Positions 8,625 through 18,166 of a stretch of 64,000 bases of DNA are shown here, piece after piece. The notes under the pieces were generated by a model. It was given only the letters and a program-made list of their open reading frames with translations, was not told where the DNA came from and ran no database searches. Made by a program: the position numbers and the translations under genes. The DNA comes from Candidatus Defluviicoccus seviourii (lineage in GTDB: Bacteria; Pseudomonadota; Alphaproteobacteria; Rhodospirillales; Defluviicoccaceae): NCBI GenBank assembly GCA_900609035.2, contig UXAT02000004.1, forward strand, positions 45,543-109,542. The letters are read 5' to 3'. Position 1 is the stretch's first letter, and each line of letters opens with the position of its first letter.

Positions 8625-9044
8625 TTATTTGCGATCTTTGAGGCGGACGATCACGTCGACGCGATCGATCTCGGTTCCGTGCGGGGGTGGCGGCAGATCG
8701 GGAACAACGACCTGACTGCCGGGAATGTCTTCCACGCGGCCAGCCTGCTCGAAAAAGAAGTGGTGATGCTCGGTGATATTGGTATCGAAGTAGGAGCGGG
8801 TCGCGTCGACGACGATCTCGCGCAACAACCCTGCCGCCGTGAACTGATGCAAGGCGTTGTAAACGGTTGCGAGCGACACGCGCACCGAAGCCGCGATCGC
8901 TTCTTCGTGCAGCATCTCGGCCGTGATGTGGCGATCGCCCTTCTCGAACAGCAGCCGCGCGAGCGCGAGGCGTTGCCGCGTCGGCCGCAGGTCGGCGGCT
9001 CGAAGGAGATCAAGAATGCGCGCGTAGGGGCGGGTTTCTGTCAT
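8625..9044 (-). CDS. irr: Iron response regulator Irr (Fur superfamily)
   Basis: 139-residue Fur-superfamily regulator. It has the Irr hallmarks: a winged helix (LRPTRQRLALARLLF and SLATVYNALHQFTAAGLL), then RSYFDTNITEHHHFFFE with the triple-His motif implicated in heme sensing, and the tail IDRVDVIVRLKDRK. The N-terminal Cys-Pro heme motif of the Bradyrhizobium protein is absent, as in most Irr proteins. In Alphaproteobacteria Irr controls iron and heme genes when iron is low. It is the first gene of a minus-strand group with rubrerythrin, the Fe-S protein and DUF3501, which suggests these are iron- or peroxide-controlled. No clear iron-control-element palindrome was found upstream. Confidence 0.92.
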   Translation of the reverse strand: MTETRPYARILDLLRAADLRPTRQRLALARLLFEKGDRHITAEMLHEEAIAASVRVSLATVYNALHQFTAAGLLREIVVDATRSYFDTNITEHHHFFFEQAGRVEDIPGSQVVVPDLPPPPHGTEIDRVDVIVRLKDRK

Positions 9045-9132
9045 TACGGCAGCACATAATCACGATGGTGCGACCCTACAACAGCGGCTAGCGGCAAACA
9101 AAGAAAAATGCTCTGGACGGATCGCGGCCGCG

Positions 9133-10530
9133 TTATGCACCGGTCACGATGCGGTCGACCAGCTGCCGCACCGTCGGAACAAAGCCGCCGGCATAGAACG
9201 GATCGCTGGCGAAGCGGAATGCGTTATGGCCGGCGAACATCAAGTTGCCATCAACGGCGCCACCGTGAGCGATCGATTGCAGCGTCTTTTGAATGCAATA
9301 GGAGCGCGGATCGGCCAGCTTGCCGGTCGTCCCCTCGCCGTTCTCGGCCCAGTTGCTGAACCGGCACGCGCTCAGGCAGCCCATGCACGCCTGCTGGTCG
9401 ATGCGGATCTCGCGTGACCTCTCAGGCGTCACGAAGACGAGGGTTCCGTCCGGCGTGCGCATCGCCTCGATGAAGCCCTGCGCCACGTAGGATTCGGCAC
9501 GCGTCCGGTCCGCAGGCGTCATGTAGACCAGGCGGCCACGACTGCCGACGGCAAACGGCTCGCTTTGCTCGCCCAGCGGCTCCCGCGTGTAGGCAATCTC
9601 GCGCGTATTGCGCTCGATCAGCTCATTGAGAAAGGCGTTGCGAACCGCAGACGAATAGAAGCCGGTCGGACTGAACTTGTTGAGCGCGACATCGCCGCTC
9701 TTCAGCGTCAACAGGCGCGCCTTCCATTCGGCCGAAATCGGGCTCTCTTCGGTGACGAGGGGGCGCGTGCCGAACTGGAACGCAATCGGGCCGACTTCGG
9801 GATTGTCGATCCAATCCTGCCATTCGTCCAGCCGCCAGACCCCCCCAGCCATGAAGATCGGCACCTGGTCAAGACCGAATTCCCGCATCTCCTTGCGCAG
9901 CGCGATCACGCGCGGCAGGGGGGCCTGCGGCTCGGCAGGATCTTCGGAGTTGCTAATGCCGTTGTGGCCGCCAGCAAGCCAGGGATCCTCGTAGACGACG
10001 CCGCCCAAGGCTTCCCGGAACCGAAAGAAGGCGCGCTTCCACAGCGCGCGGAAGGCCCGCCCCGAGGACACGATCGGATAACACTGAACGCGAAAGCGGG
10101 CCGCGATCTCGGCCAGCCGATACGGCATGCCGGCACCGCACGTCACGCCGTGGATCAGTCCGCGCGCGCCCTCGAGAATGCCTTGCAGGACCCGCTGCGT
10201 CGCGGCGGCCTCCCACAGCATGTTCATGTGCAGGCGTCCGCGCCCCGACGAGTTCTCGTAGGCGATTTGCGCCTGGGTAATGCCGCCGCGGATGGCGTAA
10301 GCGACCAGCTCCTCGTAGCGCTCGCGCCGGGTCCGGCCATGGTAGGTCTGCGGAATGACCCGGCCCAGGGCATCGAACGTATCGGCGTTGACACCAGAGA
10401 ACGTGCCGACGCAGTCGGCTGCGGCAAAGGCACCGGCGCTGAGGCCGTTCGAGACTGAAACCCCCTTGCCGCCTTCGACGATCGGCAGGACCTCACGGCC
10501 GGAGATGATCAGTGGCGTCAGCAGGGCCAT
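9133..10530 (-). CDS. Nitronate monooxygenase-like FMN oxidoreductase with C-terminal Cys cluster
   Basis: 465 residues. The main body is a TIM-barrel flavoprotein of the nitronate monooxygenase / 2-nitropropane dioxygenase family, seen in PLIISGREVLPIVEGGKGVS, GLIHGVTCGAGMPYRLAEI, PIFMAGGVWRLDEWQDWI and GPIAFQFGTRPLVTEE. The last quarter carries CMGCLSACRF and, 22 residues on, SYCIQKTL: a C-x2-C-x3-C-x22-C set that could hold an Fe-S cluster or zinc. The ATG at 10530 is preferred (GGGGA about 9 bases upstream, MALLTPL start); one at 10539 is possible, and longer starts run into pnp. Substrate unknown; the gene lies between pnp and irr. Confidence 0.82.
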   Translation of the reverse strand: MALLTPLIISGREVLPIVEGGKGVSVSNGLSAGAFAAADCVGTFSGVNADTFDALGRVIPQTYHGRTRRERYEELVAYAIRGGITQAQIAYENSSGRGRLHMNMLWEAAATQRVLQGILEGARGLIHGVTCGAGMPYRLAEIAARFRVQCYPIVSSGRAFRALWKRAFFRFREALGGVVYEDPWLAGGHNGISNSEDPAEPQAPLPRVIALRKEMREFGLDQVPIFMAGGVWRLDEWQDWIDNPEVGPIAFQFGTRPLVTEESPISAEWKARLLTLKSGDVALNKFSPTGFYSSAVRNAFLNELIERNTREIAYTREPLGEQSEPFAVGSRGRLVYMTPADRTRAESYVAQGFIEAMRTPDGTLVFVTPERSREIRIDQQACMGCLSACRFSNWAENGEGTTGKLADPRSYCIQKTLQSIAHGGAVDGNLMFAGHNAFRFASDPFYAGGFVPTVRQLVDRIVTGA

Positions 10531-10624
10531 GGCTTGCATCCCCGACCGCGCGACAGCGTGCTGCCTCGCGTGCCCGCCTTGCTGCGGGCGGCCCAGCTGC
10601 GGGAAAGCGGTCCCGAGCCACTGT

Positions 10625-12772
10625 TCACGGAGCTGCCTTTGCCGCGCCGCGGCCGTCACCGATGTCTTCGCCTGTTGCCTGATCAACCGCACGCATCGAG
10701 AGCTTGATCTTGCCGCGGTCGTCGATACCGATCACCTTGACCTTCACCATATCGCCGACCTGCACCACATCACCGACCTTGTTGACCCTGGCGGAGGCCA
10801 GTTCGCTGATGTGCACAAGCCCGTCGCGATTGCCGAGGAAGTTCACGAAGGCGCCGAAGTCCACCACCTTGACGACCTTACCGGTATAGATGACGCCGAT
10901 CTCCGGCTCGGCCGCGATTGAGCGGATCCACTCGATCGCCGCATCCGCCGAGTGCTGATCGACCGCAGCCACCTTGATGGTGCCGTCGTCCTCGATATCG
11001 ACGCGGGCGCCGGTGACCTCGCAGATCTCGCGGATGACCTTGCCACCCGGCCCGATGACCTCGCGGATCTTCTCCTTGTTGATGTTCAGCACGGTGATCC
11101 GCGGCGCCATCTTGCTGATCGCCTCGCGCGCCGACGTGATGCCGCGCGCCATCTCGCCCAGGATATGGATACGGCCGTCGCGCGCCTGGTCGAGCGCCTG
11201 ACGCATGATCGCTTCGGTGATGGACGTGATCTTGATGTCCATCTGCAACGCGGTCACGCCGATCGATGTTCCAGCGACCTTGAAGTCCATGTCGCCCAGA
11301 TGGTCCTCATCGCCCAGGATGTCCGAAAGAACGACAAACGACTCCTGTTCCTTGATCAGGCCCATGGCGATGCCGGCCACCGGGCGCGGCAGCGGCACAC
11401 CGGCATCCATCAACGCCAGGGACGAGCCGCAAACCGTCGCCATCGATGAGGAACCGTTCGACTCGGTGACCTCGGAAACGACGCGGATGGTGTAGGGAAA
11501 GTCGGTCTTGAGCGGCATCAGCGGATGCATGGACCGCCACGCCAGCTTGCCGTGACCGATTTCGCGCCGGCCGGTAAAACCGGGCCGCCCCGTTTCGCCG
11601 ACGGAGTACGGCGGAAAGTTGTAATGCAACATGAAGTGCTCGCGCGATTCCCCAGCGAGCGCATCGATGATTTGCTCATCCTGGCCGGTGCCGAGCGTGG
11701 CGACGACCAGCGCCTGGGTTTCGCCGCGCGTAAACAGCGCGCTGCCGTGCGCTCGCGGCAACAGCCCGACCTCAACGGCGATCGGCCGGATGTCGGCAGG
11801 GCCGCGGCCATCGATGCGCGTTCGGGTCGCGATCATGCGGTTGCGGACGACGTCTTTTTCCAGGTCCTGGAAGATCTCATCGAACGAGTCTGCCAGCACT
11901 GCCGCATCCGTGTTGCCCTCAGCAGCCAGGCTGGCTGCAGCCAACTCCTTGGTGGCCGCAACCCGCTGCCGGCGGGCGGCCTTTGCGGTCTCGGTGTAGG
12001 CGTCGCGCAGATCGTCCTCGGCGAGGGCGCGCAAGCGCTCCGCGAGAACGCTCTTGCCGTCCGAGGCGCCCTGAAGCTCCATCGGCTCCTTGGCACAGGC
12101 CTCGGCGAGTTCGATGATGGCGTCGATCACCGGCTGGATGCTGCGGTGGCCGAACATGACCGCGCCCAGCATCACCTCCTCGGAGAGTTCGTTGGCCTCC
12201 GATTCGACCATCAGCACACCGTCCCGGGTGCCGGCGACAACGAGGTCGAGATCGCTGTTCATCATCTCGTCGAGGCGGGGATTGAGCACATAATCGCCGG
12301 AGATGAAGCCGACCCGGCAGCCGGCAATCGGCCCCAGGAAGGGCACACCGGAGAGCGTCAGCGCCGCCGACGTCCCGATCATGGCAACGATGTCGGGATC
12401 GTTCTGCAGATCGTGGCTCAACACCGTGCAGATGACTTGCGTCTCGTTGCGGAACCCCTTCGCGAACAAGGGGCGGATCGGTCGGTCGATCAGGCGCGAA
12501 CTCAGGACCTCGTGCTCCGACGGCCGGCCCTCGCGCTTGAAGAATCCGCCCGGGATCTTGCCGGCAGCGTACGCCTTTTCCTGGTAATGGACCGACAAAG
12601 GAAAGAAGTCGATGCCTGGTTTCGCCGACCGCTCATAAACGACCGTGCAAAGAACCTTCGTCTCACCAAGGCTGGCAAGAACAGCCCCGTCGGCTTGGCG
12701 AGCAATTTTGCCAGTCTCGAGCACGAGCGGACGGCCACCCCAGTCAAGACTTTTTCTGTATTCTTGAAACAT
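10625..12772 (-). CDS. pnp: Polynucleotide phosphorylase
   Basis: 715 residues, normal length. It degrades RNA 3' to 5' using phosphate, in the RNA degradosome. Two RNase PH-like domains (about 1-225 and 290-545, with [16 protein letters not shown] in the second) flank a helical domain. A KH domain follows with the GxxG loop in [11 protein letters not shown], then an S1 domain ([20 protein letters not shown]). The start [16 protein letters not shown] is typical, with AAAGGG 6 bases upstream. It follows rpsO, as in most bacteria, and the gap between them can fold into a hairpin like those used for PNPase autoregulation. Confidence 0.98.
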   Translation of the reverse strand: MFQEYRKSLDWGGRPLVLETGKIARQADGAVLASLGETKVLCTVVYERSAKPGIDFFPLSVHYQEKAYAAGKIPGGFFKREGRPSEHEVLSSRLIDRPIRPLFAKGFRNETQVICTVLSHDLQNDPDIVAMIGTSAALTLSGVPFLGPIAGCRVGFISGDYVLNPRLDEMMNSDLDLVVAGTRDGVLMVESEANELSEEVMLGAVMFGHRSIQPVIDAIIELAEACAKEPMELQGASDGKSVLAERLRALAEDDLRDAYTETAKAARRQRVAATKELAAASLAAEGNTDAAVLADSFDEIFQDLEKDVVRNRMIATRTRIDGRGPADIRPIAVEVGLLPRAHGSALFTRGETQALVVATLGTGQDEQIIDALAGESREHFMLHYNFPPYSVGETGRPGFTGRREIGHGKLAWRSMHPLMPLKTDFPYTIRVVSEVTESNGSSSMATVCGSSLALMDAGVPLPRPVAGIAMGLIKEQESFVVLSDILGDEDHLGDMDFKVAGTSIGVTALQMDIKITSITEAIMRQALDQARDGRIHILGEMARGITSAREAISKMAPRITVLNINKEKIREVIGPGGKVIREICEVTGARVDIEDDGTIKVAAVDQHSADAAIEWIRSIAAEPEIGVIYTGKVVKVVDFGAFVNFLGNRDGLVHISELASARVNKVGDVVQVGDMVKVKVIGIDDRGKIKLSMRAVDQATGEDIGDGRGAAKAAP

Positions 12773-12784
12773 CCATCACCCTTT

Positions 12785-12839
12785 CATGCCGGCAAGCGCC
12801 TGCCCTTCAAGGCGGCACCGTAGGATTACTGCCGGCGTG
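12785..12839 (-). promoter_or_regulatory. Long hairpin in the rpsO-pnp intergenic leader
   Basis: On the minus strand CACGCCGGCA and TGCCGGCATG pair over 10 positions with one C-A mismatch. A second stem (GCC-CCTT with AGGG-GGC) can form inside the 35-base interval. It ends 13 bases before the pnp start. In E. coli the pnp leader forms a hairpin cut by RNase III, enabling PNPase autoregulation. Position and shape suggest the same here, but that is inference. Confidence 0.5.
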
Positions 12840-12855
12840 CTACCCTCTTGCGGAA

Positions 12856-13125
12856 CTAACGGCGAAGCCCGAGACGCTCGACGAGACGCTCGTAGCGCTT
12901 CACCTCGGCGCGTTTGACATAGTCAAGAAGACGCCGCCGCTGTCCCACCATCATCAAAAGACCACGGCGCGAGTGGAAGTCCTTCTTGTGGGCTTTCAGG
13001 TGCTCTGTAAGGTTGGCGATCCGCTCGCTCAACACGGCGACCTGAACCTCAGGCGACCCCGTGTCACCCTCGTGCAGCGCATAGTCCTTGATCAATTCCT
13101 GTTTACGTTCTGCCGTAATCGACAT
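12856..13125 (-). CDS. rpsO: 30S ribosomal protein S15
   Basis: 89 residues, the standard S15 length. Binds 16S rRNA in the small-subunit platform. Typical motifs: [36 protein letters not shown] and [15 protein letters not shown]. It starts only 19 bases after truB ends and is followed by pnp, the usual truB-rpsO-pnp order, so it is probably read through from the rimP-nusA-infB operon. Confidence 0.98.
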   Translation of the reverse strand: MSITAERKQELIKDYALHEGDTGSPEVQVAVLSERIANLTEHLKAHKKDFHSRRGLLMMVGQRRRLLDYVKRAEVKRYERLVERLGLRR

Positions 13126-13144
13126 CGTTACTCCCCAAAGACCA

Positions 13145-14071
13145 TCAAATGTTCAAGACACGCACAGGGCGGATCTCGCCGCCCTTGATTTGGACAAGTG
13201 CGACCAGTTTGCCTTCAGCTATGGCGCACAACATTGAATCCCGGCCAATTCCCTTGAAGGAAGAGCGCCGGGCAACCGGCAGGGCGGCAACCGGCCGGCC
13301 TTGCCGCAATTGCCGAGCCTCCACTTCCGTCAGCGGCAGCGCCGGGATGTCGGCCAGCGCCGCTTGCACGGGAAGCACGAGGTCAGCCAGTCTGCCCTCC
13401 GCCGCCGCCGCCTCGATCCCGTCAAGCGGAATCGACCGCTGTTCGGTAAAGGGGCCGACGGTCAGCCGGCGTAGCCAGGCGATGTGCCCGACCGTGCCGA
13501 GGACCTGGGCGAGATCGCGGGCGAGCGCCCGCATGTAGACGCCCTTGCCAGCAACAACGGCGAACACCGCATGATCGGGATCGGGGATCGAGATCAATTC
13601 GATGGCTTCGACCGTGACTGTTCGGGCGGCTAGCGTGATCGGCTCGTTGGCGCGCGCCAGGGCATACGCCCGCCGGCCGGCCACCTTGATCGCCGAGTAG
13701 GTCGGCGGCACCTGCTCGATGTCGCCCTGAAACTGTGGCAGCACGGCCGCGATCGCGTCCGCGCTGGGCCGGACCGCGCTCGTCGCGACGATCGCGCCTT
13801 CGCTGTCGTCGGTATCGCGCTGCTCACCCCAGCGCACGCAGAAGCGGTACGTCTTGCGGCCTTCCATGGCGTAGCTCATGGTCTTGGTCGCTTCGCCGAG
13901 CGCGATCGGCAACACCCCGGTGGCAAGCGGGTCGAGGGTGCCGGCGTGGCCCGCCTTGACGCCGCGCGTAGCACGGCGAACGGTTCCAACGACGGCCGCA
14001 GACGTCATTGCAGCCGGCTTGTCGATGACCAGCCAGCCGTGCAGGACCGGGCGGCCAGCTTTAGCGATCAT
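13145..14071 (-). CDS. truB: tRNA pseudouridine(55) synthase
   Basis: 308 residues. Converts U55 of the tRNA T-loop to pseudouridine. The motif [15 protein letters not shown] carries the catalytic Asp, and [14 protein letters not shown] is the usual N-terminal signature. The C-terminal PUA-like region follows SIPLDGIEA. The chosen ATG overlaps the end of rbfA by 11 bases, as expected for translational coupling. The longer frame upstream is out-of-frame reading of rbfA. Confidence 0.97.
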   Translation of the reverse strand: MIAKAGRPVLHGWLVIDKPAAMTSAAVVGTVRRATRGVKAGHAGTLDPLATGVLPIALGEATKTMSYAMEGRKTYRFCVRWGEQRDTDDSEGAIVATSAVRPSADAIAAVLPQFQGDIEQVPPTYSAIKVAGRRAYALARANEPITLAARTVTVEAIELISIPDPDHAVFAVVAGKGVYMRALARDLAQVLGTVGHIAWLRRLTVGPFTEQRSIPLDGIEAAAAEGRLADLVLPVQAALADIPALPLTEVEARQLRQGRPVAALPVARRSSFKGIGRDSMLCAIAEGKLVALVQIKGGEIRPVRVLNI

Positions 14072-14483
14072 CGTTATGTCCGTCTGCCTTCTCCTGCTGC
14101 ATTGCAAGATCGCGCGCCACTGCCGGTTCGCGCAACAAGTGTTCAATCCGATCGGCCGTTTCGAACGAACGGTCCGGCGCGAAGTCCAGCGCGGGGCTGA
14201 AGCGCAGGCGTACCTCCTCGCCCAGCCGCCGGCGCAGGAATGTGCGCGCATGGTTGAGCGCCGCAATCACCGCGCGCGAGTCGCCACCGCCCTGGGGCAC
14301 GACAAAGACGCGCGCGTGCCGCAAGTCCGGCGACATCTGCACCTCAGTCACCGTCACGCTGCGCTCCATGAGGCCCGGATCGTGCACCTCGCCACGCTCA
14401 AGAATCCACGCCAGTGCATGCTGGATCTCGGCGCCGACACGGAGCTGGCGTTGGCTGAACGGTTTGGAGGTCGTGCGGGTCAT
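14061..14483 (-). CDS. rbfA: 30S ribosome-binding factor A
   Basis: 140 residues. Assists late 16S rRNA maturation, binding the 30S subunit. It has the KH-like RbfA fold: QRQLRVGAEIQHALAWIL, then VTVTEVQMSPDLRHARVFV and LRRRLGEEVRLRFSPALDF. The C-terminal tail is charged ([12 protein letters not shown]). It lies 47 bases after infB and overlaps truB, as in the conserved nusA-infB-rbfA-truB order. Confidence 0.96.
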   Translation of the reverse strand: MTRTTSKPFSQRQLRVGAEIQHALAWILERGEVHDPGLMERSVTVTEVQMSPDLRHARVFVVPQGGGDSRAVIAALNHARTFLRRRLGEEVRLRFSPALDFAPDRSFETADRIEHLLREPAVARDLAMQQEKADGHNDDR

Positions 14484-14530
14484 GCGATCCCTGGCCGCTG
14501 CTCACGATCATCGGAAGACAAAATGCACCG

Positions 14531-17488
14531 CTAAAGCTCGCGGGCCACTTCTTCCAGCTCGTAGCACTCGATCGTGTCGCCGACCTGGATATCGTGGTAG
14601 TTGAGCAGCGAGATGCCGCAATCGTAGCCATCCTTGACCTCGCGGACGTCCTCCTTGAACCGCTTCAGCTGTCCGAGGTCGCCGGTGTGAATGACGACAT
14701 CGTCACGCAGGAGGCGCACTTTCGCGCCACGGCGGACGACACCTTCGGTAATCATGCAGCCCGCCACCTTGCCGACCTTGGAGATGTTAAACACCTGGCG
14801 GATCTGCGCGTAACCGAGAATGTTCTCCTTCACCGTCGGCTTCAGCATGCCGGTCAGCACGGTGCGAATGTCGTCAGTCAGGTCGTAGATGATCGAGTAG
14901 TAACGGATCTCGACGCCGTCCCGCTTGGCCATCTCGCGCGCCTGCGGATTCGCCCGCACGTTGAAGCCGATGACAAGCGCTCCCGATGCGCGCGCAAGGC
15001 CGATATCGGTTTCGTTGATGCCGCCGACGCCCGAGTGGAGCACGTTGACCTTGATGTGCTCGCCGCCGATCTTTTGCAGAGCGCCTGCGATTGCCTCGAC
15101 GGAGCCGTGCACGTCAGCCTTGACGACCACCGCCAGCTCGCGCGCCTCGCCCTCCTGGATCCGGTTCAGCATCTGCTCGAGCGTGCCGCGGGTCGTCGTC
15201 GTGCGGGCATCGCGGCTGCGGCGCTGGCGGAATTCGCTGACTTCGCGCGCACGCGCCTCGCTGTCGACGACGATCACGTCGTCGCCCGCGGCGGGCGTGC
15301 TGTTGAGGCCCAGGATCTCGACCGGCATGCCGGGGCCGGCTCGCTCAACCGTAGCGCCGTTCGCATCGGCCAGCGTGCGCACGCGTCCCCACTCGCTGCC
15401 GGCAACAAAGACGTCGCCCGGACGGAGCGTACCCCGCTGCACAAGCACCGTCGCCACCGTTCCGCGGCCGCGCTCCATCCGCGCCTCGATCACCACACCT
15501 TCGGCAGAGCGGTCAGGATTTGCGTTGAGATCAAGCACTTCCGCCTGCAGCAGAATGGCTTCGGCGAGCTTGTCGAGGTTGGCGCCGGTCTTCGCCGAGA
15601 CGTCAACGGACAAGGTATCACCGCCCATGTCTTCGACGAAAACACTGTGCTGCATCAGCTCGGTACGGACCCGGCGCGGGTCGGCGTCAGGACGGTCGCA
15701 TTTGTTGACGGCAACAATGAGCGGGACACCGGCCGCCTTCGCGTGCGCGATAGCCTCGACGGTCTGCGGCATGACGCCATCGTCGGCGGCGACCACGAGG
15801 ACGACGATGTCGGTCACGCGCGCGCCGCGGGCCCGCATCTGCGTGAACGCCTCATGTCCGGGAGTGTCGATAAATGTAATCTTTTGTCCGCCTGCCAGGG
15901 TGACCTGATAGGCGCCGATGTGCTGGGTGATGCCGCCCGCCTCGTGCGCCGCGACATCGCTCTTGCGCAAGGCGTCGAGGAGCGAGGTCTTGCCGTGGTC
16001 GACGTGCCCCATCACGGTTACGACCGGCGGCCGCGACTGCAAATGGTCAGCCGAGTCGGGTTCGCCGCGCAGGCCAAGCTCGACATCGGCCTCGCTGACC
16101 CGTTTGATGTTGTGTCCAAATTCGGTCGCAACGAGTTCGGCGGTGTCGCCGTCGATGCTGTGGTTGATGGTCGCCATCATGCCCATCCGCATCAGCACCT
16201 TGATGACGTCGGTGCTGCGGGCGGCCATGCGGTTGGCGAGTTCCTGAACGGTGATCGTTTCCGGAATGATGACGTCGCGGATGATCTTCTGGCTGTCCGC
16301 CCCGAGAGCCTGGATCTGCTTCATCCGCTCCTTCTGCCGGGCACGCCGCACCGAGGCCAGCGACCGCACCCGCTCGGCTTCATCAAGCGCGTGGGTGACG
16401 CTGATCTTACCGCCACGCCGGCCTTCATCGGCCCGCAGCCCCGCGTCCTCGGTCCGCCGCACTTCGGGGCGGACGACGCGCTTGGCGCGACCAGCGCGAG
16501 CGGCGGTGTCCTCTTGTGTAGCCGGAGATCGCGGTTTCGCAACGCCGCGACCGGCGCCAGCGGGCGCTTCCGGCTTGCGGCCGGCGTCCGGCCGGCTGGG
16601 TCCACGATCACCAGCGGGCCGGCCCTGTCGCTCATCCGTCCGTGGTGGCCTGGCACCCGGAGCACCGCCGCTCCGCCCGACCGGCGCGGCAGGCCGCCCT
16701 GCCGGGACTCTGCTTTCGGCGCCGCTGCCCCCGGGCCCTCGCGGTGCAATAGCCTCGCTCGCTGCGACCGTCGCTGCCTGTGAGCGCGGTGCTGGAGCTT
16801 CCGCTGCCGGTTCGGCCGTCTGGGCCGCGGTTTCGCCCGCAGCGGCCAGCGGCACGGACAATTCTGCACCCGCCTGCCCAGGCTCGACCGCCTCGGCGGC
16901 AGTGGCAGACGCTTCTTCGATGGCTTCAGCGCCTTCCCCGCCGCCCGGCTGGACCGGCAGCTCCGTTTCGGCGGCGGGCTCAACGGCTCGCGACTCGGCC
17001 GCATCAATGGCGGTCTCGGCCGTTGCGACCGGCGCGGCTTCCTGCGCCGCTACCTGTTCCGCTGATGCCAGCTCTGGCGCTGCAGCCTCTGCTTCCGGCT
17101 GCGCCATCTCGGCGGCAGGGATCTCTGCCGCAACCGGCTCCAGCTCGGCCGCCGGCGTTGCGACGCGGTCCTCTTCCGCCCGCCGCGCCCCTTCGAGTGC
17201 GCGGGCGCGGGCCGCCTTTTCCTGCGTGGTCAGGCCGGTCGAGGCAGCATCGCGGCCATGCGCGTCACCGCGGCCACGGCCTCCCTCGCCGCGCTGATCA
17301 CCGGCCCGCCCGCCGCGTCCGTCGGCAGCGAAGGTGCGCTTCTTGCGGACCTCGACCGTCACCATCTTCGAACGCCCATGGGCAAAGCTCTGCCGCACCT
17401 GACCCGTCTCGACGGTCTTCTTCAGCTCCAAACGCCGGGGCCGATTCAGGCGCCCTTCGTCCGCGTTCTTTTCGTCCGTTTCCGTCAT
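14531..17488 (-). CDS. infB: Translation initiation factor IF-2
   Basis: 985 residues. GTPase that brings initiator tRNA to the 30S subunit. About 380 N-terminal residues are low-complexity (Ala, Glu, Pro, Arg, Gly-rich), normal for alphaproteobacterial IF-2, with [20 protein letters not shown] at the start. Next comes the IF2_N-like segment ([20 protein letters not shown]), then the G domain with [22 protein letters not shown] and NKCD, and C-terminal domains II to IV. The ATG shares one base with the ylxR stop (TGATG), so translational coupling decides the start; a start 30 bases earlier lacks this. Confidence 0.97.
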   Translation of the reverse strand: MTETDEKNADEGRLNRPRRLELKKTVETGQVRQSFAHGRSKMVTVEVRKKRTFAADGRGGRAGDQRGEGGRGRGDAHGRDAASTGLTTQEKAARARALEGARRAEEDRVATPAAELEPVAAEIPAAEMAQPEAEAAAPELASAEQVAAQEAAPVATAETAIDAAESRAVEPAAETELPVQPGGGEGAEAIEEASATAAEAVEPGQAGAELSVPLAAAGETAAQTAEPAAEAPAPRSQAATVAASEAIAPRGPGGSGAESRVPAGRPAAPVGRSGGAPGARPPRTDERQGRPAGDRGPSRPDAGRKPEAPAGAGRGVAKPRSPATQEDTAARAGRAKRVVRPEVRRTEDAGLRADEGRRGGKISVTHALDEAERVRSLASVRRARQKERMKQIQALGADSQKIIRDVIIPETITVQELANRMAARSTDVIKVLMRMGMMATINHSIDGDTAELVATEFGHNIKRVSEADVELGLRGEPDSADHLQSRPPVVTVMGHVDHGKTSLLDALRKSDVAAHEAGGITQHIGAYQVTLAGGQKITFIDTPGHEAFTQMRARGARVTDIVVLVVAADDGVMPQTVEAIAHAKAAGVPLIVAVNKCDRPDADPRRVRTELMQHSVFVEDMGGDTLSVDVSAKTGANLDKLAEAILLQAEVLDLNANPDRSAEGVVIEARMERGRGTVATVLVQRGTLRPGDVFVAGSEWGRVRTLADANGATVERAGPGMPVEILGLNSTPAAGDDVIVVDSEARAREVSEFRQRRSRDARTTTTRGTLEQMLNRIQEGEARELAVVVKADVHGSVEAIAGALQKIGGEHIKVNVLHSGVGGINETDIGLARASGALVIGFNVRANPQAREMAKRDGVEIRYYSIIYDLTDDIRTVLTGMLKPTVKENILGYAQIRQVFNISKVGKVAGCMITEGVVRRGAKVRLLRDDVVIHTGDLGQLKRFKEDVREVKDGYDCGISLLNYHDIQVGDTIECYELEEVAREL

Positions 17489-18156
17489 CAGTGTTTCGTC
17501 TCGGGGTCGTTCGTGCATATCGGTGAAAGGTCGGGCTGGACCGGCCTCAGGCGAAAACCCGCCAGCCGCTCAGCCTCGTCGTGAATGCGCCCGGCCAGCC
17601 GGCCCGGAGCGACAGCGGCATGTACCGTTCGCGCGCGGGCGAAAACGGCGCCCAGTTCGGCGCCCGTCAGGACGGACACGACCGGCAGCCCGGCCGCGAG
17701 GCTGCGCATCCGGGCGAGCTCGGACGGTGCGCCATCAACAGCGGCCAAGACCAGACCCGCCTTACTGTCAGCGAGCCATGATCGCGTCTTCTCGCATCCG
17801 CTGACCGCCTGATGAGCCCGCCGCGCCAACGCGATGAGATCGAGACAACGGCGCGCCAGCTGGCGCTCGATACATTCCGTCAGATCGGCCGGCACGCGGA
17901 CCTGAGCCCGCGCAGCCCGCGCGAATGCCCGCCGGCGGCAGGCGGTCTCGACCGCGCCACGTTCGGCACTGAGCCACAGGCCGCGCCCCGGCAGCCGGCC
18001 GCCGACATCGGCAACGACGGTGCCGTCCGGACCGACGACGAAGCGGACAAGTTTCGCCACCGGCTTGACGACGCCGGTACCGATACAACGTCGGTGCCCC
18101 TCCCTCTCGCCGCACCCGCTTTCGGCCAGCGCCACTTCAGCCACAATCGCTCCCAC
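17488..18156 (-). CDS. ylxR: YlxR (DUF448) - L7Ae-like RNA-binding fusion protein
   Basis: 222 residues. The N-terminal half is a YlxR/DUF448 domain ([20 protein letters not shown], then [19 protein letters not shown]). The C-terminal half is an L7Ae/YlxQ-like domain ([20 protein letters not shown], then [17 protein letters not shown]). In Firmicutes these are two genes between nusA and infB; the fusion is usual in Alphaproteobacteria. The role is RNA binding, possibly tied to RNase P or transcription. The GTG at 18156 is chosen because it follows AAAAGGAC, 11 bases after the nusA stop. A longer in-frame ATG lies inside nusA. Confidence 0.9.
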   Translation of the reverse strand: MGAIVAEVALAESGCGEREGHRRCIGTGVVKPVAKLVRFVVGPDGTVVADVGGRLPGRGLWLSAERGAVETACRRRAFARAARAQVRVPADLTECIERQLARRCLDLIALARRAHQAVSGCEKTRSWLADSKAGLVLAAVDGAPSELARMRSLAAGLPVVSVLTGAELGAVFARARTVHAAVAPGRLAGRIHDEAERLAGFRLRPVQPDLSPICTNDPETKH

Positions 18157-18166
18157 ATTCGTCCTT

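Noticed and set aside
14594..16783. 729-codon plus-strand frame opposite infB
   Set aside because: It is the antisense of a well-supported IF-2 gene; composition is Arg/Ala/Val-heavy without any motif.
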